Positions 52,159 through 64,000 of a DNA stretch of 64,000 nt are shown piece after piece. The notes beneath the pieces are model-generated. The model saw only the letters and a program-made list of their open reading frames with translations, did not search any database and was not told the origin of the DNA. Position 1 is the stretch's first letter. Every line of letters begins with the position of its first letter. A program made the translations under genes and the position numbers. Source of the DNA: Tyto alba (lineage: Eukaryota; Chordata; Aves; Strigiformes; Tytonidae); contig NW_024881316.1 of NCBI RefSeq assembly GCF_018691265.1, positions 21,987,819 to 22,051,818 of the forward strand. Reading direction: 5' to 3'.

Positions 52159-53479
52159 GAAGTTCACCAGGATTGGATCGTCCTGGAAAATATGCTTGGG
52201 CACATGGTAAAAAAGGTGGAGATTTGTGACAGCCAAAGTGGCTTAACTAAGGGCAAATACTGCCTGACAAATTTGGTTGCATACTATGATGGGGTTACAG
52301 CATTGGTGGATAGGGGAAGAACAACTCACATCATCTACCTGGACTTGTGCAAAGCATTTGACACTGTCCTGCATGACATCCTTGTCTCTAAACTGGAGAC
52401 ACATGGGTTTAACAGACGGACCACTCAGTAGATAATGAATTGATTGGCTGGTCACACTCAAAGAATTGCAACAACAGCTCAATATCTAAGTGGAGAGCAA
52501 TGATGAGTGGTGTTCCTCATGGGTTGGTGTTGGGACCAGTGCTGTTTAACATCTTTATTGGAGACATGGACAAAGGGATTGAGTGCACCCTCAGCAAGTT
52601 TGCCAACGACACCAAGCTGTGTGGTACAGTCAACACGCTGGAGGGAAGGGATGCCATCCAGAGGGACCTGGACAGGCTTGGGCTCATGCATACCTCATGA
52701 AGTTCAACAAGGCCAACTGCAAGGTCCTGCACATGGGTCAGGGCAATCCCAAGCACAAATACAGGCTGGGCAATTAATGGATTGAGAGCAGCACTGCGGA
52801 GAAGGACTTGGGGGTATTGGTAGATAGAAAACTGACTATGAGCTAGCAATGTGCACTTGTAGCCCAGAAAGCCAACCATATCTCGGGCTGCATCAAGAGA
52901 AGTGTGACCAGCAGGTCGAGGGAGGTGATTCTCCCCCTCTACTCCGCTTTCATGAGACTCCACCTGCAGTGCTGTGCCCAGCTCTGGGGCCCCCAACATA
53001 CGAAGGACATAGACCTGGTCAAGAGAGTCCAGAGGAGGACCACAAAGATGATCAGGGTGCTGGAGCACTTCTTGTATGATGACAGGCTGAGAGACTTGGG
53101 GTTGTTCAGCCTAGAGAAGAGAAAGCTCTGGGGAGACCGTATAGCGGCCTTCCGGTACCTAAAGGGACTCCTGCAGGAAAGATGGGGAAGGACTCTTTCT
53201 CAGGGAGTATAGTGATAGGACAAGGGGTAATGTTTTTCAGCTGAAAGAGGGTAGATTTGGATTAGATATAAAGAAGAAATTCTTCATTGTGGGGGTGATG
53301 AGACACTGGAACAAGTTGCCCAGAGCAGCTGTGGCTGCCCCCTCCCTGGAGGGGTTCAAGGCCAGGTTGGACAGGGCTGGGAGCAACCTGGTCTAGTGGA
53401 AGCTGTCCCTGCCCATGGCAGGGGGGTTGGAACTAGATGATCTTTAAGGTCCCCTCCAACCCAAACTATTCTGATTCAT
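52159..53479 (+). mobile_element. CR1 LINE, 5'-truncated, reverse transcriptase end to 3' terminus
   Basis: About 1.3 kb in sense orientation. Pieces of the CR1 ORF2 reverse transcriptase are legible: [14 protein letters not shown] (from about 52339), [20 protein letters not shown] (from about 52506), [13 protein letters not shown] (from about 52591), then the C-terminal region LQCCAQLWGPQ and RVQRRTTKMIRVLEHFL. The reading frame shifts and meets stops several times, for example TAG near 52429, so it cannot encode a full enzyme. The catalytic FADDT-type motif reads FANDT. The 3' UTR ends GATGATCTTTAAGGTCCC and a degraded ATTCTGATTCAT terminus. Confidence 0.95.
52339..53212 (+). pseudogene. 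CR1 ORF2 reverse transcriptase remnant
   Basis: Decayed coding part of the CR1 copy, spread over at least three frames (52192-52431, 52440-52700, 52904-53212). Expected role of the intact protein: endonuclease plus reverse transcriptase for target-primed retrotransposition. The endonuclease part is absent through 5' truncation, and one catalytic aspartate is replaced by asparagine (ANDT). Confidence 0.88.
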
Positions 53480-53684
53480 ACTTCCAATGAAAAAACAGTT
53501 GAATTATTGTGTCGAAGTATAAGAACAACTTTGTTAGATCAGGATGAAGATCTGTTTATCTCACTCTGATCTGTCTCTGAGAATGGCTGCTAGTAGATAC
53601 TTTTGGAAAGACAATAAAACAGGACAAGCACAGAATTATCTTTACCATGGTTATACCTTTATAAATTTCAGCAACCTGAGACTT

Positions 53685-54720
53685 GGGGATTTTCAGAATG
53701 GAGGTTTTCCATGAATTCCTCCATTAATTTTGTCTAACTGCTTTTTGAGCCCTTTTATACTTTTGGCATCCACAACATCCTATGGCAATGAGTGCTACAG
53801 TTTAATTATGTGTCACATAAAAAATACTTCCTTTTATTTGTTCTAAACCAGTTGTCTGGTAATTTCATTTTGCTCCACCTTGTTTTTGTGTTTTGAGTGA
53901 CAGTGAATAGTTATTCCCTATTCACCCTCTCTATGCCTTTCATAGTTTCTTTATTCTAATTTCCCCACATTTATTTATTTTTCCATACTAAAGAATCTTA
54001 GTTTATTTGAACTCTCCCCATTCGGAAACATTCCAAATCCCCAATTATATTTATTTTCTAATTTTACTCTTTTCCTTTGGGGTAGAATCACAGTACTTTA
54101 TTTCCATTTGATTCTTTACTGTTCTCATGATAGTTCTTTCTATTCTATTTTCTGTTTAGATCATTTCTGAACATTGAAAACATGCTTTTGAAGAATTTTT
54201 CATATGATCTACTTCCAGAAACATCTTCCTCATGGTCATTTGAAATCTAGTATTATGTTTGTCAACTTACGGTTTCTTTCTCTTCACAATGATAGGTATA
54301 AATTTGTATTCATGAAGTATGAATTTTATTTGCCCCTCTACCATGCAAATATTTAGTATCATAAGACCGTTCTGCAACTTGTCCTCATCGGTTCCAGTGC
54401 TGACTCTCGTAATTCATTTTGTACCATTTGGAGATTTTTTGCCTCACTATTTACCTCTTAACCATATCTTTTAAGAATATGTTTAATATCATATGTCTAA
54501 ACACAGATACCTGAGGGATTCTGCTGATACCTTCCTTCTCTGTGAAAAAAACTACCATTAATTCATAATCTTTATTGACTGTTCTTTGACCAGTTACTAA
54601 TACATGAGAGGACATTCCTTCTTCCTGTCTTCACATTGAACTCTTTTAAAAGAGCCTTTGTCAATGAATCTTTTTAAAAGCCTCTTGAAAATCTAAGTTA
54701 ATTTGGGAGCTTCAATACTA
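53685..54720 (-). mobile_element. Ancient CR1/L3-like LINE, long antisense remnant
   Basis: The plus strand preserves, in order, the reverse complement of a CR1 type that I know as abundant in turtles and crocodilians: GCATCCACAACATCCTATGG, GAGTGCTACAGTTTAATTATG, TCATTTTGCTCCACC, TTGCCTCACTATTTACCTC, TTAAGAATATGTTTAATATC, CAGATACCTGAGGGATTC, CCAGTTACTAATACATGAGAGG and CTCTTGAAAATCTAAGTTA. Collinearity over about 1 kb with many substitutions indicates a very old insertion. It abuts the younger opposite-strand copy ending at 53479. Confidence 0.8.
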
Positions 54721-57700
54721 ATTACTTAAGGTAATTATTGTTCATGATAATAGAAATTATTTCTAGTTCTCCATCAGGGGTTCGGATTCAGCCATGCTTA
54801 TGCTGCTGAAAAAGTCCAGACTTGACACCTGTTGGTGTCTAATCTATTATGAAGAAAAGCTCAGGGAAGTAACATGAATCTGCTTTTTGAGTCTCTCCAG
54901 GCAATATTTTTAATTGACCACTTTTCTGTGGTTCCAGTGGAAGACAGTGGGCTAAACAATACTCCAAACTCCATGTTGATGACTGACATGGGAGGATGAA
55001 AGCAGGAAATTATATTTTTTAAAATCAGGATTCAGGTAGCTTTTGTCTAGAGATCCACAGTAACTATCAGTGTCGAGGACTTGGATATCATTGTAACCAG
55101 AGATAAAAGTCATCATGCATTTCACTGCAAATCTTCACTAATATGTCTTGACTGTGAAGACAGAAGTAGTTTCCTAAGATTGAATATCTTCATGGAAATA
55201 TACGTTATAAAAGGGCTCAGCAAACTTATGGGAAGCTAGACTGGAATGAGATTTTGATTAATTTCTTCCCATTTTCTTGGACACCAAGACTACAGCTTCT
55301 ATATTCTATAGTTTCTGGCTCCACAAGGTATTGTGTCTCCCCAACAGAGACATTTTTTTTCTCCTGTAGCCCTCTTTTGGCCTCTATTTTTCTCCTTAAC
55401 TTTATAGTCTAGACATACTAGTGCACATTGATAACAGTGATCCTTTTGGGATCATGGAATAAGAGAGAAGCTGAAATGTCACAAAATGTAAATGTATATA
55501 GACTTAACTTCAGGAACAAGGAACCAAAGTGTATTTCAGCTTCACTCTGAAACCTGACAAGTAAAGGAATACCTAAATTTAATCAAAGAAGCAAGATTGC
55601 ATCTGCCTTCCAGTATTTTTCTCTGTAATTTTACTGGCCTATAGCTATTCTTAATTGGAAATAAAACAGAATTTAATCTCTGAGCAATAGGCAAATTGAC
55701 CCATCTTTAGAGTTATTGTGGAGACTGAATTTTCTCTGGAAAAAGATGTCAGAATATCGTGCTTGGTGTCTGACAAGTATAAGCTAGTTATAAGTAGAAA
55801 TTTTTATGCTTGGGTGAAAAATACCAAACTCAGGGAAGGTTTAGATGGGGAATAGGAATTGGAGATTGCTTCATAAGAGGTGACATCTTAGAAGAACAAG
55901 GCAGTTTTAAAGATCTGTAACTGGCATGTTCTTAAAGGTGCAGTCTGTTAAAATAAATATAAATAAAAAATTAGGGTTTCAAGGGGCTGAAATTCAATAT
56001 GATTTATAGAATAAAATACATATGAATAGAAATATGTAATAAAGATGCACTGCTTCTTAATCTACCATCCAACATAAAAGAAACATTAACAAGTCTAGGT
56101 GTTTATTCTTCATTAACTCTATTGAACCTCTGGAACCTCATTATGGTTGTGTTTTGACTCTTGGACTTCAGCTATGCACCTAAACTTGGACATATTTGTC
56201 ATACACACATATGATTCAAAGTCTTGTTAGGCAAGATAGAAATTTATTACAGGAACAGAGCAGAATTGTTGACTTCAATTCAACACTGAATTTTGATATT
56301 AGAATATTAAAATAAAAATCAATGATGCACATTCATTAGCTTTTTCCACAGATAAGGACTTGCTGACAGAGTAGTATCCTTGTTAAATAAGCTCTCTGAC
56401 AAATGTAGTCTATTTCTGTTACCAGAGTAATCCTAATTTATCCAAAGATATTTAATGTTCATTTATTTCACAGATAATGGCAACAAATAATTTCTAAGTT
56501 AAAGTGTTTTCTTTGATGCTGCATCCAGTATTTTTCTAGGTACTGTGTTCAGCAACCAGAAAATTACTGTTTGGATTTCCTTCTAGTTCGTTATTCAACA
56601 AGTATTTGGGGCAATTCCAAATTCTGTCCATTCCTTATTCCCTAAACAGTCCAGGCCAATATGCACAGAATCTTATTCTTCATATCAGTATAGATGAGAC
56701 TGTGCAGACATTATAGTCATGAGCTATTGTTTCAGCTGCGTGGTTGGAAGACAGACTTACATATGAGGAGTACAGTGAAAGGGAAAGACAGTGTTCAGTA
56801 AAACTTTAATTGAATCAGAATTCACACTAAAATTTATTAAACTTTCAAAATTCACAGGATTTTGATTTATTGATCTGTAGTGCTTTGCATATGTGTGAAA
56901 AGCAATACAGACTTATGAAAAAGTGAAGAATCCATTTTATTAAACACTGCATATACATATATCTCTTCCTGAAATGAGAATAAAGACAGAAGAGGAAAAA
57001 AATTAGTTAAGAGGGTAAAGAAACAGTAGGAAAGAACATCGTCTGCTGAAAGTTTCGTGGTATCTCAAGCACAGATTCTTGAGCTTGTATGTAAAATCCC
57101 CTATTTAGAAAACCAGATAAGCCTTCTATGAAAAACAATTACTGTATCTTTCAACTACCCCTTGTATTATTAGCACGAGGATTATAGAGAAAGGTTATTT
57201 CTTTGTGAAGATCTAGACCAAGGTATAACAACTCAATTTAATTTCTTGACTTTCAGTGCAGTTTCTGAAAGGGTTAGCTGATATAAAAGAACTCAGCCAT
57301 AATATGTTGTTCCCTGGAGACAACCCATGTTCAATTAAGAAAGGCTTAAGTCCCAAGCCATGCACCATGGTCTTGTTTGCCTCTCATTTAACACAGGCTG
57401 ACAGGTTGCCTCGTACAGCCTTTGGAGAGTCAGAAAATAGGTATGTATACTGCATTAGAAGCAGAACAGAAAAAAATAAATTCTTGATTCCTACCAATGA
57501 ACAGTTTTGGAAACCTGTAAATAATCACATATATTTTCCCTCAAAAAGGCATACATAATTCCCAGAGTTTATACAGAGGACCTTTTTCTAACCCAATTAT
57601 GTGTCCAAACAGCTCAGCACTTCACTGTCTGCAGTAATTTGAATCTAAAATTGAGTAACTTTTGCCCTTTTTCTGGTTACTGATATTTTGGAGGATATAA

Positions 57701-59675
57701 ACTGACTTTAGGGATTCCTAATTTCCTTAATGTCATCTGACATCCATGATTGTGCTGGCCTGGTCTCTGGAGCGACTCCTTTGACCTGCTTATATTTATT
57801 TGTGGGACCAATGTCCAGTCCCAAGATTTAAACTGTACTTGATCCTTCTCCTGCCAAAAGTAACTACAATAGAGCCTAAGGTATTAAGAGTCCAAACAGT
57901 CTTGGTTTTGACTGAGATTTTTCTTATGCTGTGAGGAGCAGTGCAGTAAACTCCCCTTCAGTTGGGTGCAGCTGCTATGGATAGAGCAGACCCACTTAGC
58001 GTGTGGATGATGTGTGGGAACAAGGCCAATACGTATAAGAACACAAGACCATAAAGTAAGTAGAGGTCCCAACAAAAACAGTCAGAATTATTTCAGATTT
58101 CAGGGCATTTATTATTACTAATGTAATCTTATAAATTGATAGAGGGCTGATGCTATTTAGACTATGTCTAAAAGATGTGCAAATCGCAGAAATGGATAAT
58201 TCCTATCTATTCTGCTGCAGTCTGCTTTCAGCCAAGTGTGGATAGTGTTATCAGCAATGAGTCATTCTGCTCATGCCCTTTTTGGAAATAAAGCATTTGG
58301 AAAAGAAAAGCAGATCATTTCACTGGGCTGTAAAGACAGCACAAGAGAGATCTTGACCCTGTAGAGAGTAGCAATTAGGGTGTGCACTTGGAGGAGAGTG
58401 ACCTGGATTTTGAAATGTTTCTGTGATTAATGTTGATAATAGAGCATCATAGGTAAAATATGTAAAACACCTCTGGATAGGGATTGGTGCTTAGAGCTCT
58501 TTTTACTCTCTTGTTCACCCAAAAGAGTGTTTTGCTTACTTTATCATGTCCCCTCTTACACTTGTGCTGTGCAACCAAATGACTTTTATGTACTTCTATG
58601 TACAATGACAGTTCCAGAATTATTAGTGATTTCATTATCTATATTCCTACCTCTTTCTGTAGGCTATTTATAAAATCAGGATATCTAACAGAAGGTTATG
58701 TAGTGACCAGATACTTAGGCTAGCCATTGTAGGGTTTATTTTATTAAATCATTTCCATACATGCTAAAGCTTTGTGACGAATATACATTTCATCCCTCAA
58801 ATTCACAAATCTGTAGAATTTAAAGATGGTATCTCAGAGATATCTGTGTTCCCAGCTCATCTCAGAAGAGCAGAGTATCTGCTGTACATCTCACATTCCT
58901 TGGCTGCTTCTCTTTAGAAAGAGCAGATACAGATTTCCCATTATTACAAGACACTGCCTTAGCCAGCATGCAGAGAGGACGTTGGGTAATGTTAGGTCAG
59001 ATCCTAGGGCAATTAAGAAAAACATTTTTATTTTAAATTCAGTGCCAGGAATTCTTACTACTAGAAACTGCTTGATGGCAAAGAAATAAAGCAATAATTA
59101 TGTGGGTTGAATTTTATACTGAGCTGAAACAGTATTCCAGAAATACTACTGGAGACAAACAGCCAAAGGGGATTTCTGATAATTGGGTGTGATTTCCAAA
59201 TGAAGAATTAAACCAAAATGATGCAGATGCATTTTGCTGACTTTTGTTAACACACAGTATGACTTCCTTAGTCTTTCTTTTTCCATTTTTTTTCCTACTA
59301 CTTATTATATTTATTGTAATGCCTTCAGCTAAGATTACTGTGGGCAGAAACTAACTTCTGTTGGGATAGAAACTGGTTTTCTATTTTAGACTTGTACAGT
59401 GCCCACAACATCGAGCTTAACAGAAACACCTACAAGGGATAAATAATAATAGTTTAATACATGGCAAGATAAGAAATTATGTTGGAATATGTCTAGTATT
59501 AAGATATATAATAGTGTTTTAGAAGGTTTTCAAGATAGATAAAAGAAACATAACATTAGATAAAACTTTCTACTGTCATACTTGTCCAAAATTTTTTTGA
59601 TACCACTGATACTGGTATAGCCCTTGGACTGAATTTTTTTTTTCTTGTGGGAAAGCTGCAATAGTGAAGAACTTA
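54721..59675. other. Intergenic, AT-rich, nothing recognised
   Basis: No exon, RNA gene or repeat family recognised. The open frame at 57256-57558 has no family resemblance. Confidence 0.5.
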
Positions 59676-60120
59676 TAATATGCATTACAGCTGCTTCATG
59701 GTGAGAGGTATCAGGGCCCTGCGAGCACCAACTGGCCTTAATGACCTTGACCTGTCCCAGTGCTCCCTGTTCTTTGTTTCTGTCCTGAACCCTCAGTTGT
59801 GGTGTAGGTGTGCCTGGGTCCTAGATGGACCTCAAGACCTATGCTGTAGGTGGCTGGTCTTCTGGATGGACCTCTCAGATGTAGGTCTGAGCATGTCTCC
59901 AGCACTGTCTCCTTTGCTCCTGACCAGGCTCCCTAGATGGACTCTGGATCTGGTTCATCTTTTCCTGTGTCTGTGCCTGTTGAGGGATCCTGTTACCAAC
60001 CCTGGTGGGACTGTGCCTTGTTGATGAGGTACTATCTATGCTGGGGTCACCCTTGGCTCCCGGTTCACCTTCCCATCATGTCTGCCTCTCACTGTGCCCA
60101 AGCATGAGTTTCATCTCTGC
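59676..60120. repeat. GC-richer block with degenerate internal repeats, unidentified
   Basis: About 440 bp noticeably richer in C and G than its surroundings. ATGGACCTC occurs at about 59824 and 59866, and ATGGACTCT at about 59937, each preceded by a CTxG/CTAG-type stretch, suggesting a diverged tandem unit. It is open on the plus strand for 114 codons (59680-60024) with no recognisable product. Probably an old mobile element. Confidence 0.35.
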
Positions 60121-60959
60121 TTGTAGCTAGAACTAGTAACCTCAAGGGGAAATTTTTGCCAAAATTGCAAAACAAAAAAAGCAGCTTTGCAGAGAGATAA
60201 TAGTCTTCTGTTGGTTAGGAAAAATTTAAAAAAAAAAAAAAAGTAAAAAAAAATAGGGTTAGAAAAAAAATAAAAGACCTTTTTTTACTCACAGAATGCT
60301 TAAGTGCAAATTTTTATTAACTAATTGTTTGCTTAGCATAACTTAATACTGCCATGTTGAAACATTAGACCAAAAATCCTACGTTTCCAGCTGAAAAGAT
60401 AATAGAGATAGTAATAAAATGAGCTAAGAGCAGCGTTCACTGCAGTGTTCAGTATATGCTGTCCAAGGATGTGGCTATAACAGAAGCATTTATGAACAAT
60501 TCAATATTTGGGTCTGGAAGATGAGGAAAGATCTTTCTAATGTAATTGCTTTGACCTCCAGAATCAGTGGTGTTTCTTTAGCATTTTGTTTTTATTTTTG
60601 CTAATCAGTGTCTGCACCAATAACACTGGCTGTTTTGTTCTATTATGAACCCTGGAGTTTTTGGAGTGCACTGTGTCTTTGTGCCTGGATGTGGGCATGT
60701 GTGTGAAGCGGACTTAGAAAATGATACCTCAGCTTTGCACCACTGTTTAATTCCTGGAAGGGAAGCTTCTTCTACCACATCCTGTCACAGTGCATGAATA
60801 TAACCACATGTGCTCCTATTTGTCTTAATAAAACAGGGAAAAAAGTCTTTAGCAAGCTTACAGCAAAGAGAGATGATTGTTTAGCAAAAAAATATTTTCT
60901 TTACTGACCTCAGAAAGGTACTCAAACACATTCCAATACAAATCTTTTGCCTGCAGAAA

Positions 60960-61150
60960 ACTGAGGCTCTTTGGATGAGGAATGTGAATTAAATAAAAGA
61001 CATCAATCAGGCTATAGGCAAACATTCCTTCTGAATCTACCTGTCTCAGCTGAAGCCATTAATAGCCCTAAATGTACTGCCTGGTTGATTATAACTTGGC
61101 TGTCAAAAGGTTTGTGCATTTGTTTTCTAATCTACTTTCAGGCAAGATCT
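60960..61150. promoter_or_regulatory. Possible conserved non-coding element (low confidence)
   Basis: Complex, non-repetitive sequence with CATTAATAGCCCTAAATG and TGGCTGTCAAAAGG. The texture resembles enhancers, but there is no direct proof. Confidence 0.15.
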
Positions 61151-62382
61151 ATTAGATAGTCAGTGATAGTGGTGATACAAGAGTGTGTACCAGCCCAGAC
61201 ACATTTTACCTGAAGTAAATTGGGGATTGCTCCCAGGATTCCTCCCACAGCAGGGCTGTGGGGTCAGCAACCTCCAACAGACAGATGGGAACAACCAACC
61301 TGGGATTGCCAATGTTTACAATCACCTAAATTAAAGTTCACCACTACTTACTTTGCTAGTTCTGTAATGCTACCTTTTCACTGTTGTGAGCTAAGCTATG
61401 TTATGTTTGTTTCAGATGCAGTGAAAATGTAGTGAAATACAAATGTACTTGATTGAGGGCATTAGCAAATTAGATGGTGATGAGTAATCTGTGCTTTCAG
61501 GTTCTCACTGAGAACAGTTCTGACACACTTACAGCTTAACAGATGTGTCAAGCAGAAAATAACCTATATCAAAGTGTAATATGCAACAATAATTATCTTG
61601 CAATTTGATTAAAATAAATTTCAACTGCCAATTGCTCCTCCTCCAGATTTCTCAATATTATCTCTGAGGTGAAATCTGTAAGCCTGTCTTCTAATTTAAG
61701 ATGACTAGATTGGGAGAACGGAAATTTTTTTACCTTCTTTTTCCTTATGTGTATCTGAATATATATATATACACATAAATATACAGATCAGATACACACT
61801 TTTATACACAAAAGTAGACTGTTTGCTTGTCTCTTGTGTGCTACTCATGTTTATAGAGGATGAAATATCAGGACAGATATCAAATCTTCCATACATTTCA
61901 CTGAAATACCAAAAAAATTTAATCTGTTTTATCATGTCTTAAATTTTTTTACTTCAGTTAAGTTGTGTTAACATTTTCTTTTCACAGAAGATATCATACA
62001 ACAAGTTAGTGTGCGATTCTACAGATGTCAAAGATGTCATGTACTCCTATGGGTAGATAGTATTTATGATGATGCAGTTTTATTACTTTTAGTGACTTTA
62101 GAAGCTCCAAGAGAATTACACAAAGAATTTCAGATGTTACCTAAATGCAGTGAACTAGCAAAAATATCAAATGTAAGAGTCTATCTTTGACTCAGTTATT
62201 GGTTTTTCTTGACATTTCACATAGAAAGATCACATCAGAGCTAAGTAAGTCAGATGGCATTCTTACAAGATGCCATGTATTCCTGCCAAGGTCAGTAACG
62301 TACACAAACTAAGCCCTCAAAACAAGATACAAAACTCTAATCAATGTCAAATGAACCTAACAAAGTAGACAAATGTTTTTTA

Positions 62383-62384
<2 letters not shown>

Positions 62385-62417
<33 letters not shown>
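62385..62417. repeat. Homopolymer run of 33 T
   Basis: Uninterrupted T. On the minus strand it is a poly(A), but the sequence to its right (read on the minus strand toward it) shows no recognisable retrotransposed gene. Confidence 0.93.
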
Positions 62418-62784
62418 CCTGTAGTCTAATTGAGGATTGATTTGTGTTATAGAATATTTTCCAATGGACAGAAAAGAACCCACTCCATTGATTTGTTACC
62501 ACAACTTACTCTTTCTAAATATCTTAGATGGGTGGTTGTTACTTTGCCATTATAGAAGGCTTGTCACTGAGGAGCTGATCTCTGGCAATTTTCCACTGTG
62601 TTATGTGAGCTGGAGTTGGTTTTGACCTCTGAAGAAAAGGTAGAGGTTTTCAAAGATTTAGAAAAGTATTTTTAGCAAGATGGACACTAGGTACAGCCTG
62701 GTGACCAACAAGCAAGAACATCCCCTTGGGGTTTCCCAGTACTAAATTCCCTTTGAAGAAATATCTACCTTTGCTCAGCAGCCT

Positions 62785-62870
62785 GGAAATTAGAGCATTT
62801 GCCCAGGAAATGAAAGACCTTGGTCATCACCCTCGTTCTGGGAGATGCTGAAACCACACTTTCCTTGTCT
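62785..62870 (+). mobile_element. Possible tRNA-derived SINE remnant (low confidence)
   Basis: GGAAATTAGAGCATTTGCCCAGG followed by AAAGACCTTGGTCATCACCCTCG resembles the A-box to B-box layout of tRNA-derived SINEs (TTAGAGCA-TTGCCTGGG, then GGTTCAANNCCC). The B box is damaged (GGTCATCACCC). Recognised by pattern only. Confidence 0.3.
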
Positions 62871-64000
62871 CAGAGTCTGGGGAGCACCTGGCTGCTGGAT
62901 AATCGACAGATGAAGCCTGACCACTGTGCAGAAAAGACTGCAAAAAAACCATGGAGCCAGAAAAAGAAAAACTCATGAGTAATAGGGAAATGTCTATTGC
63001 CAATGCTGTTTGTCCTTTTTATTCCACATCTCTCAAAGGGGTGTTGCACAGGCAGAGCTCAGAGCAGGAACCAGAAGAAGAAATACTGTCTCAGAAAGGC
63101 TGTAAACATATATGCCCTTTTGTTTGCTCCCTTGGGCTAGTGCATGATATAAGGCACCAAATGTAGACAAACTGGATATAGACAAGGGCCTGAGGGTGTT
63201 CCAGCCCAGCAAACAGTGGTTGCAGATGAGGGAATCTCAACAGCATGAGAAGTCACCTCTGGTCCAGGCACATTCAGCCCCAAAATCCAAACTATAGGTA
63301 GGTGGGATTGATTTAATCTACTGTGACTCTAGCCCACTTGAATTTGTCCATGAACTGTTGTATTTCACAAACTATGTGTAATATTGTTGGACTTCACTGA
63401 TGCCCATGGGAAAAATGTGAAAAGAGATGTTAAAAATGCAGTTTATTACAGATATGTGCCTATTAAATTGAAGGACATTGAGTGGTGAAATAAATTAAAA
63501 AAAATCAAAACTAACAGACAATTGCAGACATTCTCTTGGGGAGAAATCTATTTTCTGTTCAACCACAAGCTCAGTAACGGTGAGATATGTTCCATTTGAT
63601 TCAGTTTGAAATGTAAAAGTACTGGATCACATTATAGGAACTGTATGCTCTAACACTGCATTCAAAAATAAATATTGCAGTGTTGTACAAGAACCACATA
63701 CACAAACTCTGGGAAAGTTCAGAGCCCCTTTGTATAAAGAACTGATTTTATTACCTCAGAAAATTCTTCTAAAGCTAGTCACAGTTGTCAGGATCTTGCA
63801 AAAATACTTATGTTGTGTTTGTCCTCATTAGCAAGCTAAGAGGTGCTCCTCCTTAGCATTCAGAACCAACTCTAACACTTCAGTGAATAGATTAATAATG
63901 AAGAGAAAATGGGAGAAAAAAGCTTTTTGTCCTTTAAGAGATTGTTTAGATATGAAGAGATTAATGGCAGTCACTGGGGGATCTGAACCAAAAACCTGTC

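Larger units (their letters stand above)
60121..64000. other. Intergenic, AT-rich, no gene seen
   Basis: Contains A-rich runs at 60223-60275, a possible conserved stretch at 60960-61150, a (TA)n stretch at 61758-61775, a T33 run and a possible SINE remnant at 62.8 kb. No exon recognised up to the right edge. Confidence 0.5.

Noticed and set aside
57256..57558. 100-codon plus-strand frame
   Set aside because: No family resemblance or splice context; length expected by chance in 64 kb.
61758..61790. TA/CA alternation as a functional element
   Set aside because: Short ordinary microsatellite.
62385..62417. T33 run as the poly(A) tail of a minus-strand retrocopy
   Set aside because: No recognisable gene sequence lies on its 5' side (to the right) and no target-site duplication is evident.

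Overview
The window looks like bird nuclear DNA, or at least a sauropsid genome. It is AT-rich and gene-poor. It carries one GC-rich CpG island and several CR1 LINE fragments in both orientations, some ending in the CR1 3' motif related to ATTCTATG. Two related solo retroviral LTRs are present, and I see no L1 or Alu-type sequence. I read everything by eye against remembered families; no database search was run.

Left end (1-10.8 kb): the 5' part of one recognisable gene, PTP4A1 (PRL-1 phosphatase), on the minus strand. The first coding exon (35 codons, starting [16 protein letters not shown]) lies at 1563-1667, with a 53-nt leader up to 1720. An 8.3-kb first intron follows. A CpG island at about 9.0-10.8 kb holds the likely non-coding first exon (donor at 10009) and a TATA-less promoter with CCAAT, CRE-like and GC-box motifs. 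The remaining PTP4A1 exons, including the catalytic one, lie beyond the left edge. The leader carries a three-codon upstream ORF that stops six nucleotides before the start codon.

Rest (10.8-64 kb): no coding exon that I can support. It is an intergenic desert with mobile-element remnants. These are two inverted, related LTRs (22.1-23.2 kb and 28.2-29.2 kb), one of which contains a large C5A/G5T array; CR1 pieces at 4.06, 23.3, 25.0, 27.1, 45.7, 52.2-53.5 and 53.7-54.7 kb; and a possible tRNA-SINE remnant near 62.8 kb. There are also simple repeats, including a run of 22 G at 17.1 kb and of 33 T at 62.4 kb. Two GC-richer patches (15.4 and 59.7 kb) and two possible conserved non-coding stretches (50.4 and 61.0 kb) are unexplained.

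I found no new multi-gene system. The observations most worth checking are the PTP4A1 leader uORFs and the G-rich expansion placed directly downstream of an LTR core promoter.
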